A DNA stretch of 32,336 bases from Clostridiales bacterium (GTDB lineage: Bacteria; Bacillota; Clostridia; Saccharofermentanales; Saccharofermentanaceae): NCBI GenBank assembly GCA_017617935.1, contig JAFZVF010000043.1, positions 1 through 32,336 of the forward strand, given 5' to 3'. Numbering within the stretch: the first letter of the stretch is position 1; every line of letters starts with the position of its first letter. Positions 18,475 through 26,055 of this stretch are shown here, in pieces. The notes beneath the pieces are model-generated. The model made no database searches, was not told the origin of the DNA, and saw only the letters and a program-made list of their open reading frames with translations. The translations under genes and the position numbers were made by a program.

Positions 18475-19457
18475 TCAAGCGTTTTACGGCATTGTTGATG
18501 ACTGTTGCACTTGCCCTGACCATGTCGGGGTGCAGCATCCTTTTCCCCAAGGGTTCGTCCCTTTATTCGTATGAGGCGACCGGAAAGGGAAACGGCGGTA
18601 AAAAGGCTTATACGGGAACGACGGTCTTTGATCCGTCATATTATCCGTACTACAGGATGCTCAGCCCGAGTGCGCAGGACGCCTATTCCATGATCTACGA
18701 CGGCATTGCGGCCGGCGAGACCAACATCAAGCTGGCAGGCGGAATGTCGGCCGATGACGTCAAGGAAGCCTTCAACATGGTGCTTTTGGACCACCCTGAG
18801 CTTTTCTGGGTAAGGACCGATTTCAATTATTCGTACGTGGAGGTCACGGGTGCGGTCACTTCCGCGCAGTTCAATTTCTACGACTTCGCGTCAACGCCCG
18901 AGAAACTTGCCAAGGCGAAAAGGGACTTTGAGAGCGCCGCGGGAGCGATCATCACGGGTGCGAAAAGATACAACACCGCCGTCGAAAAGGAGCTCTACGT
19001 CCATGACGCGATAAACAACTCCTGCGAATACGACTCCAACGCGCAGTACAGCCAGAGCGCCTATTCCGCGCTGGTGACGCACAGGTCCGTTTGCGCGGGC
19101 TATGCAAGGGCTTTCCAGTACATAATGCAGAAGTCGGGGATCCCCTGCTTTTACTGCATGGGCTCCGCTGACGAGGTGGCCGTGGCGGCCGCAGGCGGAA
19201 CGGAAACGAGCCATTCCTGGAACATCGTGAGGACGGGTCACACCTATTGCAACATAGACTGCATGTGGGACGATTCCGTGAGCAACGCCTACGGAAGGAA
19301 CCAGTATCCGTTTTTCAACCTTTCCGACAAGGAATTCCTTTACCACACGCGCACGGGGCAGTCGGTAAACCTCCCGGCCTGCAACGACGATTCACAGAGC
19401 TATTCGAAACTTTTTGGCAAGACGGTCGAAGTGAAAGACCTGGTCTTCAAAAAGTGA
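18471..19457 (+). CDS. Transglutaminase-like (papain-fold) lipoprotein
   Basis: A 328-residue exported protein with a lipobox MSGC (Cys21). Residues 165-300 form a transglutaminase-core domain with a visible triad: Cys208 in [16 protein letters not shown], His248 in SHSWNIV and Asp263 in CNIDCMWDD. Such domains act as cysteine proteases, as peptide cross-linkers or as structural modules; which applies cannot be told from sequence. The N-terminal 140 residues are unassigned. The start overlaps the cellulase stop (ATGA), so the two lipoproteins are made together and both face outward. A plausible role, by inference only, is processing or cross-linking of surface proteins encoded in the same operon. 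Confidence 0.9.
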   Translation: MIKRFTALLMTVALALTMSGCSILFPKGSSLYSYEATGKGNGGKKAYTGTTVFDPSYYPYYRMLSPSAQDAYSMIYDGIAAGETNIKLAGGMSADDVKEAFNMVLLDHPELFWVRTDFNYSYVEVTGAVTSAQFNFYDFASTPEKLAKAKRDFESAAGAIITGAKRYNTAVEKELYVHDAINNSCEYDSNAQYSQSAYSALVTHRSVCAGYARAFQYIMQKSGIPCFYCMGSADEVAVAAAGGTETSHSWNIVRTGHTYCNIDCMWDDSVSNAYGRNQYPFFNLSDKEFLYHTRTGQSVNLPACNDDSQSYSKLFGKTVEVKDLVFKK

Positions 19458-19492
19458 AATTTGCCCCCTTACGAGCATTAATTTCATGGTGC

Positions 19493-19498
19493 TATAAT
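19493..19498 (+). promoter_or_regulatory. Promoter of the ABC exporter (extended -10 TGCTATAAT)
   Basis: A perfect TATAAT at 19493-19498 has TG at the extended -10 position. Only a weak -35 (TTACGA, 18 bases up) is present, which extended -10 promoters tolerate. The predicted start near 19505 leaves a leader of about 30 bases ahead of the ABC gene. Confidence 0.6.
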
Positions 19499-19529
19499 AC
19501 CTATTAGTTTTTTATAGGGTTAATGGGTA
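19498..19529 (+). repeat. Inverted repeat over the exporter transcription start
   Basis: TACCTATTA (19498-19506) and TAATGGGTA (19521-19529) form a nine-pair imperfect palindrome with one wobble. It starts at the last base of the -10 box and spans the expected transcription start, the usual place for a repressor operator. A T-run follows, so it could also act as a weak terminator for the operon ending at 19457, which has no better one. Confidence 0.5.
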
Positions 19530-19536
19530 TTTTTAC

Positions 19537-21279
19537 ATGATGTTCAAGTTGTCAAACTCTTTGCGGCAGTATAAAAAGGAGACTTTCCTGACGCTGCTGT
19601 GCATAATCGGCGAGGTCATCCTCGAGGTTTTGATCCCTTATTACACCGCTGAAATGGTCAACCAGATCCAGGCCGGCGCGGCCCTTTCAGACACCATCAA
19701 GTCAGGTGGTCTGATGGCTCTCGCCGCGATCCTCTCGCTTGCATGCGGCGCTTTGGCGGGCAGTTTCGCCGCAAAGGCTTCCGCGGGTTTTGCGGGCAAT
19801 CTCAGATCCGACATGTTCTCAAGGATCCAGAAATTCTCTTTCAGCAACATCGACAAGTTTTCCACTTCTTCGCTCGTCACGAGAATGACGACCGACATCA
19901 CGAACGTGCAGAACTCGTATATGATGATCATAAGGACCGCGGTCAGGTCGCCGTTCATGCTCATCTTCGCGATAGTTATGGCGTTCATCATGGGCGGCCA
20001 GCTCGCGCTCACCTTCGTGATAGTCGTTCCGCTCCTGGGCGTTGGACTCTACGTGATCAGCCGTTTCGCAATGCCTGCGTTCCGTGCGGTCTTCAAGAAG
20101 TACGACAAGATGAACGAGTCCGTCGAGGAAAATATCCGCGGAATGCGCGTAGTCAAAGGCTTTGCGCGTGAGGAGTACGAGAGCAAGAAGTTTTTCAACG
20201 CTTCCGAGGACATCAAGAAGGACTTCACGAAAGCCGAGCGCATCGTCGGCCTTAACGGCCCGCTCATGGAGCTCTGCTTCTTCTTCAACACGGTATTCAT
20301 CCTTTACGTAGGCTCCAAGCTCGTCATAACGAGCCAGGGCCAGACGATCAACGTCGGCCAGATCTCCGCGATGCTCACTTACGGCGCGCAGGTCCTGATG
20401 TCGCTCATGATGATCTCCATGATCTACGTAATGCTCACGATGTCCATCGAGTCCATGAAGAGGATCGTTGAGGTTTTGGAAGAAGAGCCTTCGATCCACA
20501 ATCCCGCAAATCCGGTCATGGAAGTCAAAGACGGTTCGATCGATTTTCAGGACGTCGCATTCAGATATTCCGCAAAGGCAGCGAGAGACGCGCTTTTCGA
20601 CATCGACCTTCACATCGACAGCGGCATGACGGTCGGAATATTGGGAGGCACGGGTTCTTCCAAGACGACTTTGATACAGCTCATTCCGCGTCTTTATGAC
20701 GTCACGGACGGCGTGGTCAAGGTCGGAGGCGTCCCCGTTCAGGACTACGACGTAAAGACCTTGAGGGACGCGGTATCCGTCGTTCTCCAGAAGAACGAGC
20801 TCTTCTCCGGCACCATAAAGGAAAACCTCAGATGGGGCAACGAGAACGCTACCGACGAAGAGATAAAGCAGGCCTGCGTCATCGCCCAGGCTGACGAGTT
20901 CGTTTCGCAGATGCCCGATGGCTACGACACCTACATCGAGCAGGGCGGAACCAACGTCTCCGGTGGCCAGAAACAGCGTCTCTGCATCGCGAGGGCCCTC
21001 CTCAAGAAGCCGAAGATCCTCATTTTGGACGACTCGACTTCAGCAGTCGACATGAAGACCGACGCTTACATAAGGCGCGGCTTCTATGAATACATTCCGG
21101 AGACCACGAAGATCATAATCGCGCAGCGCGTCGCGTCCGTCATGGAGTGTGACATGATCGTCATCATGGATGGCGGCCACATCGTCGACACGGGCAATCA
21201 CGAAGAGCTCCTTTCAAGGTGCGACATCTATCGTGAGATCTACGAAGAACAGACGAAGGGAGGTAAGCCAAATGTCTGA
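19537..21279 (+). CDS. ABC exporter half-transporter with degenerate ATP site
   Basis: A 580-residue fused membrane and nucleotide-binding subunit, six membrane helices in residues 15-310. Walker A is GGTGSSKTT (about 370-378) and the signature VSGGQKQR is intact. Walker B reads ILILDDSTSAVD with Asp499 in place of the catalytic Glu, and the switch position is Gln530 (IIAQRVASV) in place of His. These are the known marks of the non-catalytic half in heterodimeric exporters such as TM287/288, BmrCD and LmrCD. The partner gene overlaps by eight bases. The Shine-Dalgarno is weak (GGGT eight bases upstream of ATG 19537; ATG 19540 is an alternative). Substrate cannot be told; multidrug or peptide export is typical of the family. 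Confidence 0.95.
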   Translation: MMFKLSNSLRQYKKETFLTLLCIIGEVILEVLIPYYTAEMVNQIQAGAALSDTIKSGGLMALAAILSLACGALAGSFAAKASAGFAGNLRSDMFSRIQKFSFSNIDKFSTSSLVTRMTTDITNVQNSYMMIIRTAVRSPFMLIFAIVMAFIMGGQLALTFVIVVPLLGVGLYVISRFAMPAFRAVFKKYDKMNESVEENIRGMRVVKGFAREEYESKKFFNASEDIKKDFTKAERIVGLNGPLMELCFFFNTVFILYVGSKLVITSQGQTINVGQISAMLTYGAQVLMSLMMISMIYVMLTMSIESMKRIVEVLEEEPSIHNPANPVMEVKDGSIDFQDVAFRYSAKAARDALFDIDLHIDSGMTVGILGGTGSSKTTLIQLIPRLYDVTDGVVKVGGVPVQDYDVKTLRDAVSVVLQKNELFSGTIKENLRWGNENATDEEIKQACVIAQADEFVSQMPDGYDTYIEQGGTNVSGGQKQRLCIARALLKKPKILILDDSTSAVDMKTDAYIRRGFYEYIPETTKIIIAQRVASVMECDMIVIMDGGHIVDTGNHEELLSRCDIYREIYEEQTKGGKPNV

Positions 21280-23257
21280 AAACAAGACTAAAGCGCCTGA
21301 AAAGGCACCCCAGGCTGCACCTCAGAGAGGACCCGGAGCAAGATCCAGAGGTCCCGCGTCGATGTCTCAGATCAAGGGCTCCATCGGAAGCCTCAAGCGC
21401 GTTCTGAAGATCTACGTCGGTTACTTCCCGAAGCTCGTTTGGGTCATCGTCTTATGCATACTGGTCGGAGCCATCACCGCGGCCGTTCCTTCGATCTTCC
21501 AGAAGAATATTCTGTCGATCATCACTGACACATGGGAAACGGGCGACTGGGCAGGCGCAAGGCCGCAGGTGCTCTCGTACCTCATCCCGCTCGTATGCCT
21601 CTACGTGCTCGCTTTGGCGATGGCGATCTTACAGTCTCAGGTCATCGCGTTCATGACGCAGAAGTTCCTGGCAAGGCTCAGGGAGGACCTTTTCGACAAG
21701 ATGCAGCGCCTCCCGCTCAAGTATTTCGATACCCACAAGCACGGTGAGATCATGAGCCACTACACCAACGACATCGACACGCTGAGACAGCTCGTCTCGA
21801 TGGCGCTCCCGAACATATTGAGGAACGTCATCCTGCTTGTCACGGTCTTCGGCATCATGCTCTACTACAGCATCTGGATGACGCTCATCCTCTGCCTCGG
21901 CTTCGTGCTCATGCTCGTCATCACGGGCAAGGTCGGCGCGGGCTCCGCCAAGTACTTCATCAGGCAGCAGAAGGCTGTCGCTTCGGCTGAAGGCTTCATC
22001 CAGGAAACGATGAACGGCCAGAAGGTCGTCAAGGTCTTCAACCACGAGGATCAGGCCATCAAGTCTTTTGAAGAACTGAACCAGACCCTTGTGTCTGACA
22101 GCGGCAAGGCAAACGCCTATGCAAACATCCTGGCTCCGATCATCAACAACATCGGCAACATCATTTACGTTCTCCTCGCGGTTGTAGGCGGCTTGATGAT
22201 CTACTTCCACACGCCGAACCTTTCGTTCTCCGGAGAAATTTTCAGCATCGCCATCATGGTTCCGTTCCTCAACATGTGCAAGCAGTTCATGGGCAACCTC
22301 AACCAGCTGACAATGCAGATGAACGCCATCGTCATGGCGGGCGCGGGCGCGGAAAGGATCTTCGCCCTCCTCGATCAGGACCCCGAGACCGATGACGGCT
22401 ACGTTACCCTCGTCAACTGCGAGATCGCTCCCGACGGCACGGTCACCGAGGCCGACCACAACACCGGCCACTGGGCATGGAAGCATCCCCACCAGGCTGA
22501 CGGCACCATCACCTATCAGGTGCTCGAAGGCGACGTGAGGCTTACCGAAGTCGACTTTGCATACGTACCCGAGAAGCAGGTCCTTTATGACGTTACCGTT
22601 TTTGCAAAGCCCGGTCAGAAAGTCGCCTTCGTTGGCGCGACCGGTGCGGGCAAGACGACCATCACCAACCTCATCAACCGCTTCTACGACATCGCGGACG
22701 GCAAGATCAGGTACGACGGAATCAACGTCAACAAGATCAAGAAGAAGGACCTCCGCCGCTCGCTCGGCCTCGTTCTCCAGGAGACGAACCTTTTCACGGG
22801 CACCGTTATGGAAAACATCAGGTACGGCAAGCTCGACGCCACCGACGAAGAGTGCAGGCAGGCTGCAGTGCTCGCCGGCGCTTCCGACTTCATCGAGCGT
22901 CTGCCTGACGGCTACAATACCATGCTCACGAATAACGGTTCCAACCTTTCTCAGGGACAGCGCCAGTTGATCGCAATCGCCCGCGCGGCCGTTGCCGATC
23001 CGCCGTGCCTCATCCTCGACGAGGCAACCTCCTCGATCGACACGCGTACCGAGGCGATCGTCCAGCGCGGTATGGACAAGCTGATGGAGGGCCGCACGGT
23101 CTTCGTCATCGCACACCGCCTCTCCACGGTCCAGAACTCGGACGTCATCATGGTCCTGGATCACGGCCGCATCATCGAGCGCGGCAGCCACGACCAGCTC
23201 ATTGCCGAGAAGGGCGTTTACTATCAGCTCTATACCGGAGCGTTTGAACTCGAGTGA
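21272..23257 (+). CDS. ABC exporter half-transporter, catalytic subunit
   Basis: A 661-residue partner of the gene before it. ATG 21272 is chosen over the longer in-frame 21170 because GGGAGG stands six bases upstream and the longer form would run deep inside the neighbour. A 60-residue Lys/Pro-rich N-terminal tail precedes six membrane helices. The nucleotide-binding domain has Walker A VGATGAGKTT (Lys461), signature LSQGQRQL, Walker B LILDEATSSID with Glu584, and His615. All catalytic residues are present, though the signature has Gln in place of Gly. About 40 residues (372-412, including GHWAWKHPH) are inserted between the membrane and ATPase domains, a feature I recall from YheH-like subunits of Firmicutes. 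A strong terminator follows. Confidence 0.96.
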   Translation: MSENKTKAPEKAPQAAPQRGPGARSRGPASMSQIKGSIGSLKRVLKIYVGYFPKLVWVIVLCILVGAITAAVPSIFQKNILSIITDTWETGDWAGARPQVLSYLIPLVCLYVLALAMAILQSQVIAFMTQKFLARLREDLFDKMQRLPLKYFDTHKHGEIMSHYTNDIDTLRQLVSMALPNILRNVILLVTVFGIMLYYSIWMTLILCLGFVLMLVITGKVGAGSAKYFIRQQKAVASAEGFIQETMNGQKVVKVFNHEDQAIKSFEELNQTLVSDSGKANAYANILAPIINNIGNIIYVLLAVVGGLMIYFHTPNLSFSGEIFSIAIMVPFLNMCKQFMGNLNQLTMQMNAIVMAGAGAERIFALLDQDPETDDGYVTLVNCEIAPDGTVTEADHNTGHWAWKHPHQADGTITYQVLEGDVRLTEVDFAYVPEKQVLYDVTVFAKPGQKVAFVGATGAGKTTITNLINRFYDIADGKIRYDGINVNKIKKKDLRRSLGLVLQETNLFTGTVMENIRYGKLDATDEECRQAAVLAGASDFIERLPDGYNTMLTNNGSNLSQGQRQLIAIARAAVADPPCLILDEATSSIDTRTEAIVQRGMDKLMEGRTVFVIAHRLSTVQNSDVIMVLDHGRIIERGSHDQLIAEKGVYYQLYTGAFELE

Positions 23258-23274
23258 GTTTTTGACGAAATTGA

Positions 23275-23300
23275 AGGGCGGCAGCGGTGCCGCCCTTTTT
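23275..23300 (+). terminator. Strong rho-independent terminator of the exporter operon
   Basis: A perfect nine-pair stem, AGGGCGGCA (23275-23283) with TGCCGCCCT (23288-23296), has a GCGG loop and a run of five T. It lies 18 bases past the stop codon of the catalytic ABC subunit. Confidence 0.95.
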
Positions 23301-23328
23301 CTATGGTCGTATTTGGGAGTGACAAGTA

Positions 23329-23366
23329 CTAAAGCGGGCGCGCCGCATCAGAGGGGTGCGCTTTAG
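23329..23366. repeat. Inverted repeat between exporter and nuclease genes
   Basis: CTAAAGCG (23329-23336) and CGCTTTAG (23359-23366) are a perfect eight-base inverted repeat with a 22-base loop, next to a small GCGGCAGCCGC palindrome (23366-23376). It lies just past the stop of the minus-strand nuclease gene. It could slow or stop transcription there but has no T-run, so the role is open. Confidence 0.5.
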
Positions 23367-23377
23367 CGGCAGCCGCT

Positions 23378-24187
23378 TCATAGCAGGTAGCGCCTGATCT
23401 TTTCTTCGATGACCTTTGTGTTCAAAGGGTGCTTCTTTGTCTCAGTGGTTAGTATCAGCCTCGACTCGTCGAAGTCCGGGTTTAGCGTGTATTGGTTGAG
23501 CTTTCTGACGTTGTTGTCAGCATATGCCTCATCATCAAGCATGCCCAGATGCTCCCAATAGTAGTCTTTTCGGAGCCTCACGTTCAGGCAGTTGAAATCA
23601 GGCACCGCCATCAGCACGCCGTCCTGATAGACGGGGTATTCATATCGGTAGGGGATGTTGTGCCGCTCGAGCGCTTCCCCGATTATCACTTCTGACTTTG
23701 ATCTGACGCGCACGCCTCCGGTCGTGTAGAACTCAGGGGCGTCAGCCTTGAAACCCAACCTATGATAGGGCTCGCTTAACCACCGCTTTACGTATTCCTC
23801 GTCGCTTAGGAACTCGTTTGTCACAAGTGTTTTTCTCGGGTCGCTGAGGTTCTCGTACACCTTTTGCGGGGCAGCAGGGTCGTAGTTGTTAAGGAACTGC
23901 TCGATCGACTTCAGCTGTTCTTCCAGAACCTTGAGCAACCGCTCATCGTAGTCCTTCTGGGCAAGCTTTTGCGCGATGGCGTGGTCTTTGCGTTGGAGAT
24001 AGATGCCATTGGGGTCTTTAGCATCCAATCTTTGATAAAACTGAAATGAACCTTTCTTCTTAGCTACTCTTAAGAATCCTTCCGGCGACATACTGATACG
24101 CCTTTTGATGACTGCAATTGTCTTCTTGATTGTTGTCTGTTGTAGTTTTAAAGCTTTAAACGTCGAGTCGAGATTGTACACTTCCAT
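23378..24187 (-). CDS. PD-(D/E)XK nuclease-like protein
   Basis: A 269-residue protein. The start at 24187 is preferred over ATG 24193 because GAGGGG lies six bases ahead of it and abuts the other. Residues 1-110 are charged and helical, probably a coiled coil. The C-terminal half resembles an endonuclease-like fold: RSKSEVIIGEAL (Glu166), YRYEYP (Glu183), AVPDF (Asp197), YYWEHLG (Glu212) and a downstream Lys229 in RKLNQY. This string of motifs (SKSE, PDF, WEH-G) is one I know from uncharacterised stand-alone proteins and helicase tails in Firmicutes. The canonical E-x-K is replaced by E-H, so activity is uncertain. It is alone on its strand, without a partner methylase or helicase, and three palindromes lie directly upstream. 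Confidence 0.7.
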   Translation of the reverse strand: MEVYNLDSTFKALKLQQTTIKKTIAVIKRRISMSPEGFLRVAKKKGSFQFYQRLDAKDPNGIYLQRKDHAIAQKLAQKDYDERLLKVLEEQLKSIEQFLNNYDPAAPQKVYENLSDPRKTLVTNEFLSDEEYVKRWLSEPYHRLGFKADAPEFYTTGGVRVRSKSEVIIGEALERHNIPYRYEYPVYQDGVLMAVPDFNCLNVRLRKDYYWEHLGMLDDEAYADNNVRKLNQYTLNPDFDESRLILTTETKKHPLNTKVIEEKIRRYLL

Positions 24188-24221
24188 AACCATCCCCTCA
24201 TTTCTTGAGATTTGCGAAAAA

Positions 24222-24409
24222 TACCCATAGAAAATGGGTTTTGTGGATTTCTATAGGTACTTTTTCTTGTCCAAGTGCTTGTTTTTGGTGTCTGGTACCG
24301 ATAAAAATCACGAAAGTCTGATTCACATAGGTACCAGATGAGTTTTTTAGCTTGTTTCGAGTGTTGTAGTACCTATAGAAATCAAGTTTTTCTTGTTTAC
24401 ATAGGTACT
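24222..24409. repeat. Array of three palindromic units, period about 74 bases
   Basis: Six copies of a GTACCTATAG-like arm alternate in direction. Unit A: 24222-24260 (TACCCATAGAAAAT with ATTTCTATAGGTA). Unit B: 24291-24338 (TCTGGTACC with GGTACCAGA, plus an inner AATC/GATT pair). Unit C: 24368-24409 (AGTACCTAT with ATAGGTACT, extended by an inner AAG/CTT stem). Forward arms start at 24222, 24293 and 24369. The right arm of A (24246-24261) and left arm of C (24368-24383) are also a perfect 16-base inverted repeat. Unit A is followed by five T on both strands, like a two-way terminator. The array fills the leader side of the nuclease gene. Confidence 0.75.
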
Positions 24410-24476
24410 CGGAGCGATTTCGTGTATTAATGCTAAAACCTCACCGGCACCCATTTCAAGGCTTTTTCAAAAAGTC

Positions 24477-24523
24477 GGGACTTTACACCCGCAATTGGGA
24501 CTTTTTCGCGAAAATGGGACTGG
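24477..24523. repeat. Three GGGACT direct repeats, 19-20 base spacing
   Basis: GGGACTTT occurs at 24477 and 24497, and GGGACTGG at 24516. They are preceded by a CTTTTT-C-AAAAAG palindrome (24461-24475 region). Evenly spaced repeats of this size recall transposase-binding sites at the ends of IS21-family elements, but no transposase gene is present in the window. The last copy touches the terminator of the next gene. Confidence 0.5.
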
Positions 24524-24542
24524 CCCCAACGGGTGGGGCCAG
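24520..24542 (-). terminator. Likely terminator of the lipoprotein gene
   Basis: A perfect nine-pair stem, CTGGCCCCA (24520-24528) with TGGGGCCAG (24534-24542), has a five-base loop, 30 bases past the stop codon at 24572. On the minus strand it is followed by TCCCATTTT, a weak T-tract, so termination may be incomplete. Confidence 0.65.
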
Positions 24543-24571
24543 CCTTAAAGGTTCGGGTTTGAAGCCTTAGA

Positions 24572-25936
24572 TCACATATTTAGTATGTTGAGAAGTTCGG
24601 CGCAGGAGCAGCCTGATTGGTTGTAATTGCCGAGGAGTTCCTTGGCGGGGGAGGTTGCGTTCTTCTGGAAGCTGGCCGAGATGAGGATGTCGGTGCTTGA
24701 AAGCACGTCCTTTTCGACGCGGCGGTATTCCTCGAGGCTGACGGAGGTGTGCTCTTTGTACTTGTCGACGCCGGTGAGGGTGCAGACGTTCGCGCTGACG
24801 TCCTTGCCTTCGCTGTCCTTGAAGGACGGGGTGATCGTGCAGAACATGTTGCCGGTGAAGGTCAGGGGCGACTTGTCGGCGCTGGCATAGAGGTTGTAGG
24901 TGAGGATGGACGAGCCGTCGGAGAGGTAGCCGCGGTAGGTTACGAGATGGCCGTCCTTGGTCCTTGAGACGAAGAACTCGGAGATGTCGCTGCCGGCCTG
25001 AGTAAGGGTCTCGACAAGGACGAGCGAGGTCTTCTTGGTGTTGGGGTTGAAGGTGTAAACGCAGAAGTTCACGTAGTTTTCGCTGTATTTACTCTTTGCG
25101 AAGAAGAACAGCTCGGGGACGTTGTCGTTGTTAAAGTCGGTGAGGCCGCAGGAGTGCTTGTTGAAGGTCTTTTCGTACCATTCAATGTCGCTCTTGTATT
25201 CTTCGATGATCTTCTTGTATTCGGAGTAAGCCGTTACCCTGCTGGGACCGGTCACGTCTTCGGTTTCGGAAGGTTCCGTGGGGTCAGTGGGATCAGTGGG
25301 ATCGGCCGGCTTTGTGGGCTGGGGATTGGTAGGCTGAGGCTCGGAGGGCTCTGATTCGGTGGGATCTGACTCGTAGGGCTCGCCGGAGAGGCCTGCGATC
25401 TCGTAGCCGACGAAGTCGAAGATCTCCATGAGTTCTTCGTGGTTCTTTATCTTGTAGCCGTCCTTGGTCTTGATGAGCCTGAGGGTCATTTCGGTCTTGT
25501 TCTTGTCTGCTTTTTCAAGTTTTGCGCAGATGCCGTCGGGGCCTGAGAACATGTCGTCTTCGAAGAGGTCCTTCCAGGAGGGGATCAGGAAGGTGACCTT
25601 GACCTTGACGATGTCGGATTTTGAATCGATGGAGGACTCGTCGTATTTGGTCTCGATGCCGGAAGCTACGGTCTTGTAGCATTTGGCGGCGTCAGTGGTG
25701 TAGGCGTCCAAGTCAAGGATCTCGTCGTATTCCCTATAGACGGAGGAACCCTTGTCGATCATGAGGAGGCCTAAGAACTCGTCCTTTTGGAAATTGCGGA
25801 CGGAGGCCATGAGCGATATGAGAGTGTCGTTTGGCGTGGAGGGATTGCCGTTGGTGATCCCGAGGCAGCCGGTGAGCTGGAGTGACAAAGCCAGCACCAT
25901 AAGGAGCGATATCATCATATATTTGACCGAGCGCAT
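24572..25936 (-). CDS. Exported lipoprotein, function unknown
   Basis: A 454-residue protein with a lipoprotein signal (LTGC, Cys24). Residues 30-190 form an alpha/beta domain of the kind seen in small Firmicutes lipoproteins that sit beside the membrane. A Pro/Thr/Ser/Glu-rich linker (about 190-235, with repeated PTDPTDPTEP-like pieces) connects to a C-terminal domain that opens with DFNNDNVPELFFFA near residue 268. That motif resembles the calcium-binding Asp/Asn loop of VCBS/FG-GAP and dockerin-like repeats, but there is only one copy. The C-terminus contains CSC. AGGAGG precedes the ATG. It is divergent from yesN, and its promoter in the 119-base gap is not clear (a weak TTGCCG-16-TAATGT). 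I do not recognise a named family. Confidence 0.85.
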   Translation of the reverse strand: MRSVKYMMISLLMVLALSLQLTGCLGITNGNPSTPNDTLISLMASVRNFQKDEFLGLLMIDKGSSVYREYDEILDLDAYTTDAAKCYKTVASGIETKYDESSIDSKSDIVKVKVTFLIPSWKDLFEDDMFSGPDGICAKLEKADKNKTEMTLRLIKTKDGYKIKNHEELMEIFDFVGYEIAGLSGEPYESDPTESEPSEPQPTNPQPTKPADPTDPTDPTEPSETEDVTGPSRVTAYSEYKKIIEEYKSDIEWYEKTFNKHSCGLTDFNNDNVPELFFFAKSKYSENYVNFCVYTFNPNTKKTSLVLVETLTQAGSDISEFFVSRTKDGHLVTYRGYLSDGSSILTYNLYASADKSPLTFTGNMFCTITPSFKDSEGKDVSANVCTLTGVDKYKEHTSVSLEEYRRVEKDVLSSTDILISASFQKNATSPAKELLGNYNQSGCSCAELLNILNM

Positions 25937-25998
25937 GAGAATGCCTCCTGAAAGCTTTTTTACATTAGGATTTTACCACGATGCGGCAAATATATCTT

Positions 25999-26027
25999 TT
26001 GACATTCAGTATGGCAACTTTTAAGAT
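25999..26027 (+). promoter_or_regulatory. Predicted promoter of the yesN-yesM-binding protein operon
   Basis: A consensus -35 TTGACA (25999-26004) and TAAGAT (26022-26027) are separated by exactly 17 bases, 28 bases ahead of the yesN start codon. An AGGAGG Shine-Dalgarno follows. This is one of the best-formed promoters in the window. Confidence 0.7.
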
Positions 26028-26055
26028 AAATAGGACAGACTAAGGAGGAAGGCCG

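Noticed and set aside
21170..21271. Longer start for the catalytic ABC subunit
   Set aside because: The extra 34 codons lie inside the upstream ATPase domain, while ATG 21272 has a good Shine-Dalgarno at the right distance.
21629..23191. 520-codon open frame on the minus strand
   Set aside because: It is the antisense shadow of the catalytic ABC subunit; its product is rich in Asp/Val/Arg without any recognisable domain and it has no Shine-Dalgarno.
24222..24409. CRISPR array
   Set aside because: Units are palindromic hairpins with differing loops rather than identical direct repeats with unique 30-40 base spacers, and no cas gene is in the window.
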